A DNA stretch of 64,000 nucleotides from Ophthalmolycus amberensis (GCA_024529925.1 JAFEUB010000847.1:297501-361500), one strand, 5' to 3'; positions 1 through 10,542 are shown, counted from the first letter of the stretch. Notes: generated by a model not told the origin, from the letters alone. A program made the numbers and translations.

Positions 1-859
1 AGACTGCCAGACTCTGTGGTTTCCATTGTTGCTACAGTTCCGTCAGTATGTTTTATTACTGCTTTGTGTTTGCTGACATTATACTCCTGTAACATCAGCC
101 AAGTGATGCTACTTGGATTGTCTCCTCTGTAATATCCTGCCACTCACAGGCAGTTCGTGCACATTAATGCACTCAGTGCACTGCTGCACCAACACACCAT
201 CAAATAAAAAATAAATCGTACCGCCACTGCCAGGTGCCATTTGTCTCAGCTGTCATCATCGCTGCCCTTTTACATTCATTGTTCAAAAGCTGCCACCAGA
301 TGAACTTGGAAAAACCACGCACAAAGTCGCTGCGCTATGTTTATTGAGCATTGTGCCACAGAGTGTGGAAATTTGAGTGAGCAGATTTGTGGAGCTTGTG
401 TGCGGAGTGGATGCCGCCAAAACCTTCCTATTCACTAATTCATTAATGCTAACTAAGTAAGCCAGCTGTCCCTCCTGCTAGTCGAAATCTCTCCTTCGTG
501 ACTGAAATCAGTTCACCGTAATCGCATAAAAACAACAGATACAATAAACCGATTTGTTGACCGAATGATTTTACATACAAACAAGATAAATATGTCGTAG
601 GAAAGCGCATGTTATGACTGAGGTCTGTTGAACTTGCTTTTCCCTTAATAATGTGCATGATACTGCACTCATGATGAGGAATAATCCGTGCTGTTGTAGT
701 AGACTCACTGTGAAGGTAATAAGCGTGCAGTCCAGTTAATAGCATGGTCAAACATTGACATTGTCTTCATCTGATGCAGAGGGATTTAAAATTCAAAGCC
801 GGTTCCCTGATTACATTCTGGCCAAAAAGGTCGTGAGTCGGACTGGGAATGGTTCATTC

Positions 860-863
<4 letters not shown>

Positions 864-908
<45 letters not shown>

Positions 909-970
909 CTCCTCCTCCTCCTCCTCCTCCTCCTCCTCCTCCTCCTCCTCCTCCTCCTCCTCCTCCCTCC
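864..970. repeat. Compound (CT)n-(CTC)n microsatellite
   Basis: About 20 CT units run straight into about 20 CTC units, giving roughly 105 bp of uninterrupted polypyrimidine on the + strand. Mirror-symmetric homopurine/homopyrimidine tracts of this kind can form triplex (H-DNA). The CTC part produces a spurious Leu/Ser/Pro-rich open frame. Confidence 0.97.
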
Positions 971-1080
971 ATCCTAAACACAGTTCACTTAAAAGGTCCA
1001 GCTGGACCTAATAATAGACTGGAGGCACTCAGTCTTGGTAGAGTCAAGGATATGTAAATATGCCTTTCTCCTGTGGGCTA

Positions 1081-1411
1081 TACTTCCTGGTTGCGGGCAA
1101 GCGTGGGAGCCAATGAGAGGAGAGAAGCGCGGTCGGCATGGCAACGCGGCCCGGCTGTCTGCACAGTTTTAAATCGGGTGTAAAATGCAAATATTATTCC
1201 CCAAGAGTAGTCTGCCACGAGCCTCGGCTCCCACTCTCTTCTCTTAACTTCACATTTCCTACCGCAAAGTCTCCGTCTGCGCACCGTTGATCAAAGGGCA
1301 AACGGCAACGTCTCAGTAACGTCACAGTTCTTCTCTTTTTATTTTCTATTTCTATGTCCATGTACATGCAGGGCACAAATATGCAGCTTTAGGTTCCTGT
1401 GTGTTTGGCAC
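1081..1411 (+). promoter_or_regulatory. Possible intragenic promoter or enhancer block
   Basis: A CpG-richer patch in AT-rich intron carries a CCAAT box (gagCCAATgag, about 1109-1116), an RFX X-box-like pair (GTCGGC-AT-GGCAAC, 1132-1145) and a perfect octamer ATGCAAAT (1184-1191), followed by a good splice-donor sequence (caa|gtaagta at 1411). Mammalian ACOT7 is known to use several alternative first exons, so an internal promoter is conceivable. No ATG-opened frame reaches the donor, so any exon here would be non-coding. The motifs are visible; the function is inference. Confidence 0.22.
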
Positions 1412-1643
1412 AAGTAAGTATAGTAAGACATATGGGCCAATTGAATTCCAAATGAATAAATGAATCTGAACACTTCATCAAAGCTTCATCAGGCGTAACG
1501 AGACACATCAATCCACCGAGTACATCAACCGCTGCAGCCACAAGTAACGGCCTTTAACACGGCACGACAGCGATTTCATCTGAACCTGCCAGTCTTTAAT
1601 CTGTGTTCCCCCCTGTGTGTCATAACAACACAGCCTCAAAATA

Positions 1644-1647
<4 letters not shown>

Positions 1648-1704
<57 letters not shown>
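1648..1704. repeat. (TC)n followed by (TG)n microsatellite
   Basis: About 23 TC units are followed directly by about 4 TG units. On the minus strand this makes an Arg-Glu dipeptide open frame, which is an artefact. Confidence 0.97.
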
Positions 1705-1705
<1 letters not shown>

Positions 1706-2267
1706 TAGCGAATTAAGAGAAAAAGCGTGAGCAGAATATAACATATATCGCTATGGCAACCTCTCCGCCTGATTGCTGAGATGTTATTTCTACGACTTTT
1801 GTCTTCCGTTCTTCTGACTTCTTAACTTTCTGTGGGAAGGCAGCGCTAATGCCTCCAACCACCAAAACATGTCATGTACGATATGGAGGCATATGGAAAT
1901 ATTAGACCATATATCTGTTCTTGTGTTGATGCGAACATCTACTTCTCTCAATGATGATGAAGTTGCTTTTATTTAGGGATTCACAAGAGGGATAAACTGT
2001 TTACGTTACGTCAACTTTCCAATATATTCAAGACAAAATATAACATGTAATACTTTAAATATCTAAACAGTTAAACTACTCAAATAAGAAAAAATACTTC
2101 TATAATGAGCATTGTTTACAGCAGTTTTATTCAACATGTGTTTGTCAGTCCAACTGCTCGTAAAGAACGGGGTCATTTTTTGCAGGACTGAAATATCGAT
2201 ACTTTCTCATGATGTCACCAACATATTGAAAAACGTTGTCCATGAAATGCTACGAGCGTCTCTCGGT

Positions 2268-2316
2268 TTTGGCAGTTGACACATTGTTGTGACACATTAT
2301 TGTGTCAACTGCCAAA
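2268..2316. repeat. Perfect 16-bp inverted repeat, 17-nt loop
   Basis: The arm TTTGGCAGTTGACACA (2268-2283) is exactly complementary to TGTGTCAACTGCCAAA (2301-2316). A single G-U pair could extend the stem by one. It lies in an acot7 intron with no recognisable relation to an exon. It could be a small MITE remnant or a cruciform/hairpin-forming site; the stem is shorter than a normal miRNA precursor. Confidence 0.9.
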
Positions 2317-2791
2317 GAAGAATATTTGTACAAAGCATTTAATGAGTGAGTTGCCATTGTATTTCATCCATTTTGTAATCACAACATGAAAATGCAGAGT
2401 TCAGGATTCAGGGCTTATGCTAAACCTTGCTCTAACCGAGGGCCTGCGTTGAGTCAATGTGAGCTTGTGTTCTGAATAATCGTCTTTGAACAAAGTCCTC
2501 ATTTGTGCTCCGCTCTTTTGTCTGCAGAAGAAAGCCTGATGTTCAGGCAGCGCCACTGGATTTATTAAAAAGTGGATAGGCTTTTATTGGGGTATTAATG
2601 AATGTGTCTGTTTTGACAACGGCTATTTCAAACTTGTTTGCGCCATTGTTGTTTTATTTTAAAGAAATGTCAACACTTGTTGCTTATTGGTTTACAGTCA
2701 TAAAACTCTTTGTTTGGTGGAAGAACGCTGTAAAATTCCTTGCTGACATTTTCCTCTGTGCAAGAATTTAACCTTTTCTTTGTGACTGCAG

Positions 2792-2883
2792 GTGCCAAAA
2801 AGCTGGCCAACAAGGCAGCGCTGTGGTACGTCCCCTGCTCGCTGCAGAATGTCAACAAGGTCATGGATGTGCCGCCCATCAAG
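2792..2883 (+). CDS. acot7: acot7 exon: end of first hotdog domain / linker
   Basis: The exon is preceded by gactgcag and followed by gtacat. With the split glycine codon completed by the previous exon it reads (G)AKKLANKAALWYVPCSLQN, then VNKVMDVPPIK. This matches the human ACOT7 stretch around ..GAKKLTNKATLWYVP.., the last strand of the first hotdog domain and the start of the linker. It begins in phase 1 and ends exactly on a codon boundary at AAG. This is the first acot7 exon visible. An open frame continues about 120 nt past the donor, but that part is intron. Confidence 0.95.
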
Positions 2884-3107
2884 GTACATGGAAACTTGGC
2901 ATTTTACCTGTTAGCTTCTCTCGGTCTCTGTCTGACCCTCACTTCATCATCCAAACTGTGGAAATTCCATTTTGCTCATCTTGCGTCTTGTATGTCAATG
3001 TGATCAACTTTTCTTATTCTGCATGCGGCCATGCAGAGACAGGTAATTCAACAGGTGAGCCCACCTTTGCTCATGCTCGTACTGTGTGCCGTGTGCTCTG
3101 TCTGTAG

Positions 3108-3222
3108 TATACCAGTGAAGAACAAGAGGAGCAGGGCAGAAACCGCTACGACGCTCAGAAGCTGGAGAGAGTGGAGACCAAAGCGAGGACTGAAGAGGTG
3201 GTGCCACCTCCGCCCAACCCAG
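3108..3222 (+). CDS. acot7: acot7 exon: acidic/basic linker helix
   Basis: The acceptor is ctgtctgtag and the donor is g|gtaaca. It reads YTSEEQEEQGRNRYDAQKLE, then RVETKARTEEVVPPPPNP, plus one base. Human ACOT7 has SRQEQEEEGRKRYEAQKLER... at the same place, followed by ..VLNPEPNTVSYSQ. The charged, helix-forming segment bridges the two hotdog domains. Phase is 0 to 1. The proline run PPPPNP at the exon end marks the exit from the linker, and it is immediately after this point that the two microexon candidates would insert residues. Confidence 0.95.
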
Positions 3223-3940
3223 GTAACATCCTGCACTAAAGGCCTCCAATCAAATCTGCGCTGTGCAAAATGTTCCTGCTCTCGAAAGAAAGTTCCAAAT
3301 ACCAGGTGGAATTTGTGTCTGTTACGATCGATGCTAATGCCCTCAACAAAAGTGTCATTATGCAAACCTGCAAATTCTGTAACAGCTCTACTTAACACAG
3401 AGGTACTACACAGGCCTATTTGAGCCTGAATTAATATCCATTTTTTGTTGTACAATCAATTTGCAGGAATTTAAGGAGGTGTATTGGTTGTAGTAACAGG
3501 AGAACATTCAGGTATACACATAATACAGGACACAGTGTTCTGTGTCAATACTACCAACGCTGCACCTCTTACAACTCCGTGCTGTGATCATGAAGTCAAA
3601 AGCAAATACTTTCTTCAGCATAAGACCTTTTATTCAAGGCTTTGATCATTCTTCAGTATGTCTGAATATTTAGTTTGAACTCTCAGATAACTGAGATTTG
3701 TTCAGATTGATAATGTGTTACAGTGTTATTGTTGAGTACTGAGGTAAAACAGTGTCAACTGTCTGTAGAGTGAAGAATCCCTCGTGCACTTTCAGTATTT
3801 AATGTACTGTTGTGCACTGTTGCTGACGTGTGCCCTCCGCTAAACATTACAATACATATCTTCGAAACTCAAGAAAGAACTTTTAAAAATGTTTGTTGAA
3901 CAACATTTTAGTTGATCAAAGGAACATTTTTGCTCCGCAG

Positions 3941-3961
3941 ATGTATTTCATCATCGTGATG
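3941..3961 (+). CDS. acot7: Candidate 21-nt microexon of acot7
   Basis: This 21-nt segment is bounded by a good acceptor (tttttgctccgcag) and a strong donor (g|gtaaga). It is a multiple of three, and in the phase set by the neighbouring exons it adds DVFHHRD between ..PPPPNP and EQHTVSF.. with no stop. A UGC sits about ten bases before the acceptor AG, a feature described for SRRM4/nSR100-dependent neural microexons. Skipping it leaves the standard ACOT7 protein intact, so it would be an alternative cassette. It could be coincidence, since short GT-AG pairs occur by chance. See the adjacent candidate at 4012-4026. Confidence 0.4.
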
Positions 3962-4011
3962 GTAAGATTGATTACTAATTCTGTGAATTTGTCATGTTCA
4001 TTCAAACGCAG

Positions 4012-4026
4012 AGGATCCACCAAAGG
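4012..4026 (+). CDS. acot7: Candidate 15-nt microexon of acot7
   Basis: This 15-nt segment lies between ttcaaacgcag and a strong donor g|gtaagc. In phase it adds EDPPK before EQHTVSF.., again without a stop or frame change. Its acceptor has a weaker pyrimidine tract than that of the 21-nt candidate. Only 50 nt (3962-4011) separate the two, less than the usual minimum vertebrate intron, so both could hardly be spliced into one mRNA directly. They would behave as mutually exclusive alternatives. Known vertebrate ACOT7 proteins that I remember have neither insert. Confidence 0.35.
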
Positions 4027-4213
4027 GTAAGCTAACTTGCTCCACAAGCATCATGTCAGTACAATAACTTTGGCGGGGAAGCATACAGAAGCATGTACCG
4101 TAGTTCATGTCTGTGTTGGTTTGTTGGACAAAATACACAACCAGCAAGCATTTTTCAAGACAAAAACTGCAATTTTTCACGTTTCTTTTATTGTGTGTGC
4201 TTTTGCATTGCAG

Positions 4214-4300
4214 AACAACACACTGTTAGTTTCAGCCAGTCCAGTCTGATCCATTTGGTGGGCCCCTCTGACTGCACGCTGCACCACTACGTTCATGGCG
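4214..4300 (+). CDS. acot7: acot7 exon: start of second hotdog domain
   Basis: The acceptor is ttgcattgcag and the donor is g|gtgagt. It reads (E)QHTVSFSQSSLIHLVGPSD, then CTLHHYVHG(G). Human ACOT7 has NTVSYSQSSLIHLVGPSDCT followed by LHGFVHGG. This is the first strand of the C-terminal hotdog domain leading into the HGG motif that opens the central helix, the sausage of the hotdog fold. Phase 1 at both ends, the same phase as the flanking microexon candidates. A 12.3-kb intron follows. Confidence 0.96.
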
Positions 4301-4552
4301 GTGAGTCCAACCATTTCTCCCCAATTTCACATCCAACTCGCTTTAATCCAACATCCACTTTTAGCTCATTGTCCTGGTCGTCCCACCTAACACGGTGCGG
4401 TTGATTCATTTGAAATTTCTATCAAAGAATTCAGATCGATCTAATTTAAAATTTTAGGACTGCTTTGATTTCTTTTCAAATGTACTACCGCACGGTGTGA
4501 TTGATCCAGTACTAACAGCTGCTCACAAGCCGTTTCACAGCCCAGTGTTTCC

Positions 4553-4570
4553 AAGTCGCCCTCTGCCACT
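4553..4570 (-). promoter_or_regulatory. CTCF-like motif
   Basis: The minus strand reads AGTGGCAGAGGGCGACTT, which fits the CTCF core (..CCANNAGAGGGCGC..) with a few mismatches. It lies 250 nt inside the long acot7 intron. This is a motif match only. Confidence 0.3.
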
Positions 4571-4985
4571 TAGTCTCCAGTACCAGATTTCTTTGTCGCT
4601 CTTCACACATGTGAAACAATGAGCTCATGAACGCCATTACACTCTTTGGTATTCAAGGCAGGAGCAGACCTGACCATCCACGTCCTCATTATGGAAATCC
4701 TGCAGGGGGGAGGATGAAACAGAGACCCCTACAGAGGAGAACATACAGTGGGATGTTGAAAGACACAAAGGGTTGGGCGGAAGGAGAGCGATTTATAGGA
4801 GAAGAAAAAGAGCTATATACATTCACACACTCTCATATACAATATATGCAGCACACGTTCACATGTGTTTACAGTATCGACATTATTCCCTCTAGTCCAC
4901 CGTTAGAGGTTTGCTTATGAATTGCTGACAAGGTTCGTCCCAGTTTCTTAGCCGTTTGCATTAAGAGCCAGACTGTGCGTTGGTA

Positions 4986-5017
4986 CATCATGTCCTGTGG
5001 CAACACAGGACATGATG
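4986..5017. repeat. Perfect 14-bp hairpin with GCAA tetraloop
   Basis: CATCATGTCCTGTG (4986-4999) pairs exactly with CACAGGACATGATG (5004-5017) across the loop GCAA (5000-5003). GCAA belongs to the stable GNRA tetraloop class when transcribed on the + strand, the sense strand of acot7. No neighbouring sequence suggests a known RNA family. Confidence 0.92.
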
Positions 5018-5670
5018 CACAGAAGGAAGAAATACTGCTGAATTTAATCCAAAGAGAAAGGTCCTTGAGAATGTTGTGTCCCTAGTACTGAGTTCTCTCC
5101 TTAGTGAATGGATGAATGAACGGTTGTTTGGTTCGGAAATGTCTCACCGTTTGTGTGAGCGAGTAAGAATTGGTGGTGATTGTAGTGAGTCTGTATTTGT
5201 GTACGTGTGCACTGTTGCGTTTGAATTAACTGCTCGGGTTGGTGCTTGCATTGACAGCACTCTGTGCAGTTATGAGCATGGCTGTAATTGTGAAGAAGAG
5301 AATGACAAGGACGAAGCGGGAAACAGACAACGAGAACAACAAATGGGAAATAGAAGGTCTTGGTAACAGGGAGATATGATGCCGATGCCGTTTCCAATTC
5401 CGTGCTTCGCTGACAAGCGAGACAACTCAGAGGCATAAATTGTTCCTCTATGACTCGTCTTTTGACCGTGTTAACATTTATGACTGGGCCTATTCAATCA
5501 TCCTTAAGTAGAAAATCTATTTTTGTTACTTGGATGGTGCTTTCAAAAATGACGTTTTGAGGCTCCTTGCTTGCAAAAAGTGAAAATATTTCTACTGCAT
5601 TAATCCGCAAAAGCCCTTAAATGGAAACACTGTTTGTGCATCTTCCTTAATAAATATTTCCACCCATTCA

Positions 5671-5691
5671 CCCCAACCCCCCCCACCCCCC
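5671..5691 (-). repeat. C-rich tract; G-quadruplex-capable on minus strand
   Basis: The + strand has C runs of 4, 8 and 6 separated by AA and A. The minus strand therefore has G6-T-G8-TT-G4, which satisfies a quadruplex pattern. It is intronic. Confidence 0.7.
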
Positions 5692-6267
5692 ATATTTGAT
5701 CAAAATTCCTAAAAAGTTTGCAAAGTACTTTAGAAAAAAAAAAAAAAAAGCATCGAACAAATAGAACAGAGAGCAGCAAACTAAGATTAAAAGCAAGATT
5801 AACAACAAATTGAATGAGTGCGTATCCAGATTTGATGGTTTAGCCAGCCATAACCAAACACCTGGTTTATCTGATGTCCCAAACAACTATGAAAAAGCAA
5901 GCCTTCAATGGAAACCATCCTGGCTGCATCTGTAACAAATCCAACATTTTATCAGCACAGAGCAGATGCTTTTATCAGTCGAGGTCTATTGTTTCTGGCA
6001 AGATATTCCTGCCTCACACTGACATTACTATTAAGGTCAGCTATGTAAAGAGGCCAACGGAGAGACACCAGATAGTGAGGAAGAAAGACAGACGAGAGAC
6101 TGAGAAAGAGATGCAATGAGAACGGGACAGGACAGCAGGACGGGAGGAGGACGGACCAGGGCGGGACGCATAAGTGTCATGGTTGCCTTTTTAATTTGGC
6201 GAGCTCGCTGAGAAATCTGCCCAATTTAAAAAAAAACAAATGTGGAACAAGCATGCAGGTAATTTAG

Positions 6268-6268
6268 A

Positions 6269-6299
<31 letters not shown>
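6268..6299. repeat. (AC)n microsatellite
   Basis: About 15 AC units with one GC interruption. Confidence 0.95.
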
Positions 6300-7218
6300 A
6301 CGTTGCTCTCTCTCGGTACATGCCATTGCTCATTAAGCAATGTTCCCCGTTGTTCGCTGCCGCTGCTTTCACTACACTTATTTTGTTTACATAACCGAGG
6401 TCAGGCAGCCGGGGTGCTCGCTCTCGCTTTCTCTCCTACCCTGTCTTACCCTCTCTCGCTCCCTCTTCTTTCTATACTCTTGTTGGAGAAATGCAAACTG
6501 ACTCCTACATGACAGTGCCAGGCTATTGGCTTCCTGTATATTTCCCCTTTTGTGGTGTGAAAAAGTGGCCGAAGGAGAACAAACACAATTGTTCATATTG
6601 TAAACGTACACAGTGGATGCATATACGCTCTGCTAACAATTCTTAATTATTTTCTCTGTGAAACACCATCTCTTTAGGTCCAGGGACAAACCCTCACTGA
6701 CTGTCAGCAGATTGGATTGGATGATCCAGAGTCGCTGAATATATCATATGCTGCGCTGACAGCAGGATTGTAGGGAAAGATATACAGAAAATTAGTGACA
6801 CAAAATCAAAACTAAATGCAGGACTAGATACCACCAGGAGTAAATGAAAAGAGATATATTTGTGAGACGTTTGAAGGGAAGGGATCACATTTGTGAAGTC
6901 AACATTTATTAATCAACAAAACATGCATTCAGCATGTGGCAGGTGCTGAGGGACCTAGGCCTGCAGCTGGGTATATAATGAAAGTCTCCAACGTGCCGAA
7001 CAAAAAGCCTGGAAATTGTCTAAATGCTGGAAAAGATCAGAGGATCCCAAACTTTGAGCGCACCACGCTGGCCATTACCTCAACATTCTTTTCTTTTCTC
7101 TCTCTTTACTTTTCTTTTCTTTGTTGCTTATTCTTCACCGTCTGCCCACCTCATTATCTCTTCCTCTCTCCCTACCCGCTCTCCTCGTTCCTTCATGTTT
7201 TAAGGAAGTGTACCACTT

Positions 7219-7232
7219 GTTTCCATGGAAAC
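7219..7232. promoter_or_regulatory. 14-bp perfect palindrome, RFX/EF-C-like
   Basis: GTTTCCATGGAAAC is its own reverse complement, and the flanks CCACT and AGTGG extend the symmetry apart from one extra T on the left. It resembles the spaced half-sites bound by RFX proteins. Intronic in acot7; function not shown. Confidence 0.35.
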
Positions 7233-7485
7233 AGTGGTTGATTGCCACAGGTGGACACAACTGCAGTCTGATTAAAACAAACTGACTGAAGATTTGATGT
7301 TCTGTAAGACAATTTGAGTTTCCTTTTTTATCTGTGCACAAACAATCATCGACTAGTTGCTGTCAGTGTGTGCTCTAACGCATCCAATTTATGTTTGCAT
7401 TCCTGCATTTGCTTTGTATGCACCCTGTCTTTCATTTATGTGTGCGTATGTGTGTGAAGCTACATCATTCCATGTATTCACAGTA

Positions 7486-7511
7486 CGTGTGTGTATGTGT
7501 GTGTGTGTGTG
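7486..7511. repeat. (TG)n microsatellite
   Basis: An interrupted GT run. A second one of about 10 TG units lies at 7771-7789. Confidence 0.9.
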
Positions 7512-9534
7512 AGAGAGGAGGAAAGACAGATGTGTGCCTATAAAGTGGATGTGCATAGATTTGATGCAGGATGTGTGTGTGAGACAGAGTTGAGCCAGGG
7601 ACTGCCTGAGCACAGGAACACATCCATCACTGTAGCTCTATATTGTCTGTCCTCTGCCCTGCTCTATGCTCAGTGGGTATATAAACATGTCACTGCCTGA
7701 GACAGAGGAATTCAGGGAGACAGGGATATGTCCACCGAAGCTTGTGTGATCGACCTTTGTGAGGAGTGTGAGTGTGTGTGTGTGTGTGTTTGTGAAGGGG
7801 TATTGCTTCCACTAGCTCCACCTCTAGCCTCCTCTCCTCCAAAACCAACATTGATTCAGAAATAAAATACTGAATCAGCTGCTCACGTTTTCTTTTAGAA
7901 ACCCACGAGAAGAGTCTTTAAAGATTGGCCCATCCAGGTAAGAAACCAAGCTCCTGGTGTACAAGAGACACTGGTTCCTCCGACCCTGGTAGATTGAAAT
8001 AAAGATAATTCAAAGTACTTCATTAATCGCAAAGGGAAAAGGCAGAGTTCTAGCAGCCAAATCCCACATAAGAGAACAACAGGTAAATAAGTAATAAAAA
8101 ACATAAAACATCAAAATGGTAACCATAAATTGAAGTACAATTAAAAACTTCAGCTCTAGATTTATATACTATAGTTTATTGCATTGTCTTTTATTAACAT
8201 GGCATACGACGTAGAGACCGGGACGACCAATAGCAGATCTCAGAACTTAAAACATCACCAAATATGCTTCTGATAACTCCTTCACATCCGCTGGAAGGAC
8301 AGACCCGCGAATGTCAGCGTCCTGGAAGAACCAACTATTGACACATTGCCACCACAATTATTAAAGCTGGAGGAGTTTTTCATAAGTATACTTGTGATCT
8401 ACTTTGCAAAGTCCATATAATCTATGTAACAACCTATCTATATACATTTAAAGTTAAAAATGCATCAAACAAAAGTAAAAAAATCCCCGTAGTTCTGTCT
8501 GGCGTTTGGGATGGAAGTCAAAAGTCCAGAATGGTCGCGGTGTTTCATTGTATGCAAGGGAAATCAGTGAGGACACTTGCATATGGTTATTGTGACGCGC
8601 AGCAAATCCCACAGCTCTGTTGTGTGTCTGAGACCGAGACGCTTTAATGAGTTGAACCAAAAAGCAAAGCAGAGCAGCCTCGCCATGTTCACACCAGTCT
8701 TAAATTGAATTCAGAGTTTGTTTACTTCTGCTAAACGCTGATGTAGAATCAATACGAGAGAAAAAGCACCAACTGTAAGGCACCACCACAAGTTAGTTAG
8801 TTAGTTGTCTGTCATTGTTAGGCATACCTGTCAAAAACTGTAAAAAGGAAGGATGAGTGTCCCTTACTTATTTACTCTTTAAAAAGCAACTCTATTGTTT
8901 TCTAGCAGGTTGCAAGTTGTTTTCTGCTCACGACATCCTCTGTTGTTTGTAAATGAGAAACCAATCCGTTAAACCACACAAATAGTTTAAGGGTTTGAGG
9001 GTTTTTCCTCACGTTATGATGCAGGGGTTCGGCTGAAGGCAGAGGACCCTGAATGATTAAAGAACATTAGATTCTAGAAACACTGATTTGAAACTTGGTG
9101 TCAAGTTACTCTTGGTGTCTGCAGCTCTTATCAGGCCACGAACAGCCCCAACAACCACAACCAACCGCGGACTGTATAGGTCGAAGGTGAAGCCACGGGC
9201 AAAACACAGCCCATAGATCATGTTGCTTTACGGCAACTGACCTTTACCATCACGGCAAGAGAAGCTTTTTATCTGAAAAGCTCTTTATCTAACAGAATTT
9301 CCATTACAGGAATGGTATCTCAGTGATTTTCCCAGGCCTGTGGCGTGCATGGAGCTTACAGTTTAACAGTAACCACGACAGCGCTCACTCACAATTTTCT
9401 GGACATAAAGTCACAGTTGTTAAGGTGTTTGGTAAAGCTCACCACAGCTGGAATGGTAAGATATACAACAAAAAAAAAGCAGCTTATGGGACTTTCTAAG
9501 AGGATGGGTTGCTGCGTGGGAGTAATGTTAACAG

Positions 9535-9558
9535 GAGCTGTTTCTATAGTAACAGCTC
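9535..9558. repeat. 24-nt inverted repeat containing X-box-like half-site
   Basis: GAGCTGTT and AACAGCTC are exact complements flanking tctatagt. The interior GTTTCTATAGTAAC has one good RFX half-site (AGTAAC). Confidence 0.5.
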
Positions 9559-10525
9559 GTTAGGAGGCAGTGTGAGCGTTTAATACTGTCCATGATTAAA
9601 GCAGCTGTTGGGGAGCGGATGAAAAGGACAGACGGAGATTGAGGGATCTGTCAGTGGTGGATGAAGGCACAGGGCAAGGACAAGAAAGGGAGATACGGAC
9701 AGAGATGGAAGGAGTGGTGAGCGTTTGTGTGAGCGAGGCAGAGGTCATGAATGCTTTGCTATGAATATCTCTCGGTCTCACACTTTCTCCTCCTTTCATC
9801 AGTGTTTGCCTCGTGTGGTGTGCTGTGACTGAGCTGGTTCTAATTAAAAGGGCTCGAAGTTAGTCGACAGAGTAGATGGGCTACAAGAGCTGCCCGGAAG
9901 ACCCCCCTGTCATTGTTCTCATGCCCGTTGCCGACGGACAGCATTGTGCGCCAAGATTTGGGTAAATCGTCAGAAGGAATCTAATCACAGAGGTACTCTC
10001 CCCCGTGGCAAACTGGGCTGCACTAGGGACTTGGTTACTAATTGCCCTTTTTTCCCCCCATTTGGAGGGAGCTGTCTTTCCTCTTCACACACACCATCTC
10101 CACCCTCCGCTACCCCCACCCAACTCTGCCTTTCGTGTTCCTACCCTCCAGCAAAGGGAGAGTCATAGTGTGCCATGTCACCCTGTGAATGTGTAACGCC
10201 AGGCCCAGGGCTGTCTTGGCCTCGCTCGTCCTCATTTGCAGTCTCACATTGAGCCTCACTTTCAACCTTTTACATCGACTGTACAAGGGAGAGGGGATTT
10301 TTTGCAGGAGTTGCATCATTTACTGTTCCACTGATGGTAGTGATTTATAAAGACGAGCATCTTTGATACTCAAGGACAGCGCAGTCCTTCACTTGATTTG
10401 CTTGACATTTTAGTCACAGGTTTCTAGTACAACGGATACATTGAATATCCAACACAATCCTTTTGTGAAATGAAGTAGATGATAGAAATAAAAGCGATGT
10501 GTCCACATGATGCAATATAGCACAT

Positions 10526-10542
10526 GCAACTAGGGGGCAGTA
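10526..10542 (+). promoter_or_regulatory. CTCF-like motif
   Basis: GCAACTAGGGGGCAGTA fits the CTCF core (..CCANYAGGGGGCGCTA) closely, with differences at the third base and in the GCGC step. It is intronic in acot7. Occupancy cannot be judged from sequence. Confidence 0.35.

Larger units (their letters stand above)
1..2791 (+). other. acot7: acot7 intron (3' part), non-coding
   Basis: No coding exon is supported here. The stretch ends in an acceptor (gactgcag at 2784-2791) directly before a clear acot7 exon, so it is read as intron. It holds a compound pyrimidine microsatellite (864-970), a second CT/TG microsatellite (1648-1704), a GC-richer block with CCAAT, X-box-like and octamer motifs (about 1081-1411), and a 16-bp perfect hairpin (2268-2316). 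The remainder is AT-rich with nothing I recognise. The upstream acot7 exons for the first hotdog domain must lie left of the window. Confidence 0.75.

Noticed and set aside
755..1057. 100-codon frame with a long proline run
   Set aside because: The proline and Ser-Leu runs are direct translations of the (CTC)n and (CT)n microsatellite; there are no splice signals or similarity.
3031..3423. 130-codon frame overlapping acot7 exon 3108-3222
   Set aside because: It is a shifted frame over a real exon plus intron; the frame matching ACOT7 is different.
3941..4026. A single 86-nt exon covering both microexon candidates
   Set aside because: In the required phase it meets TAA at about 3977, and its length is not a multiple of three.
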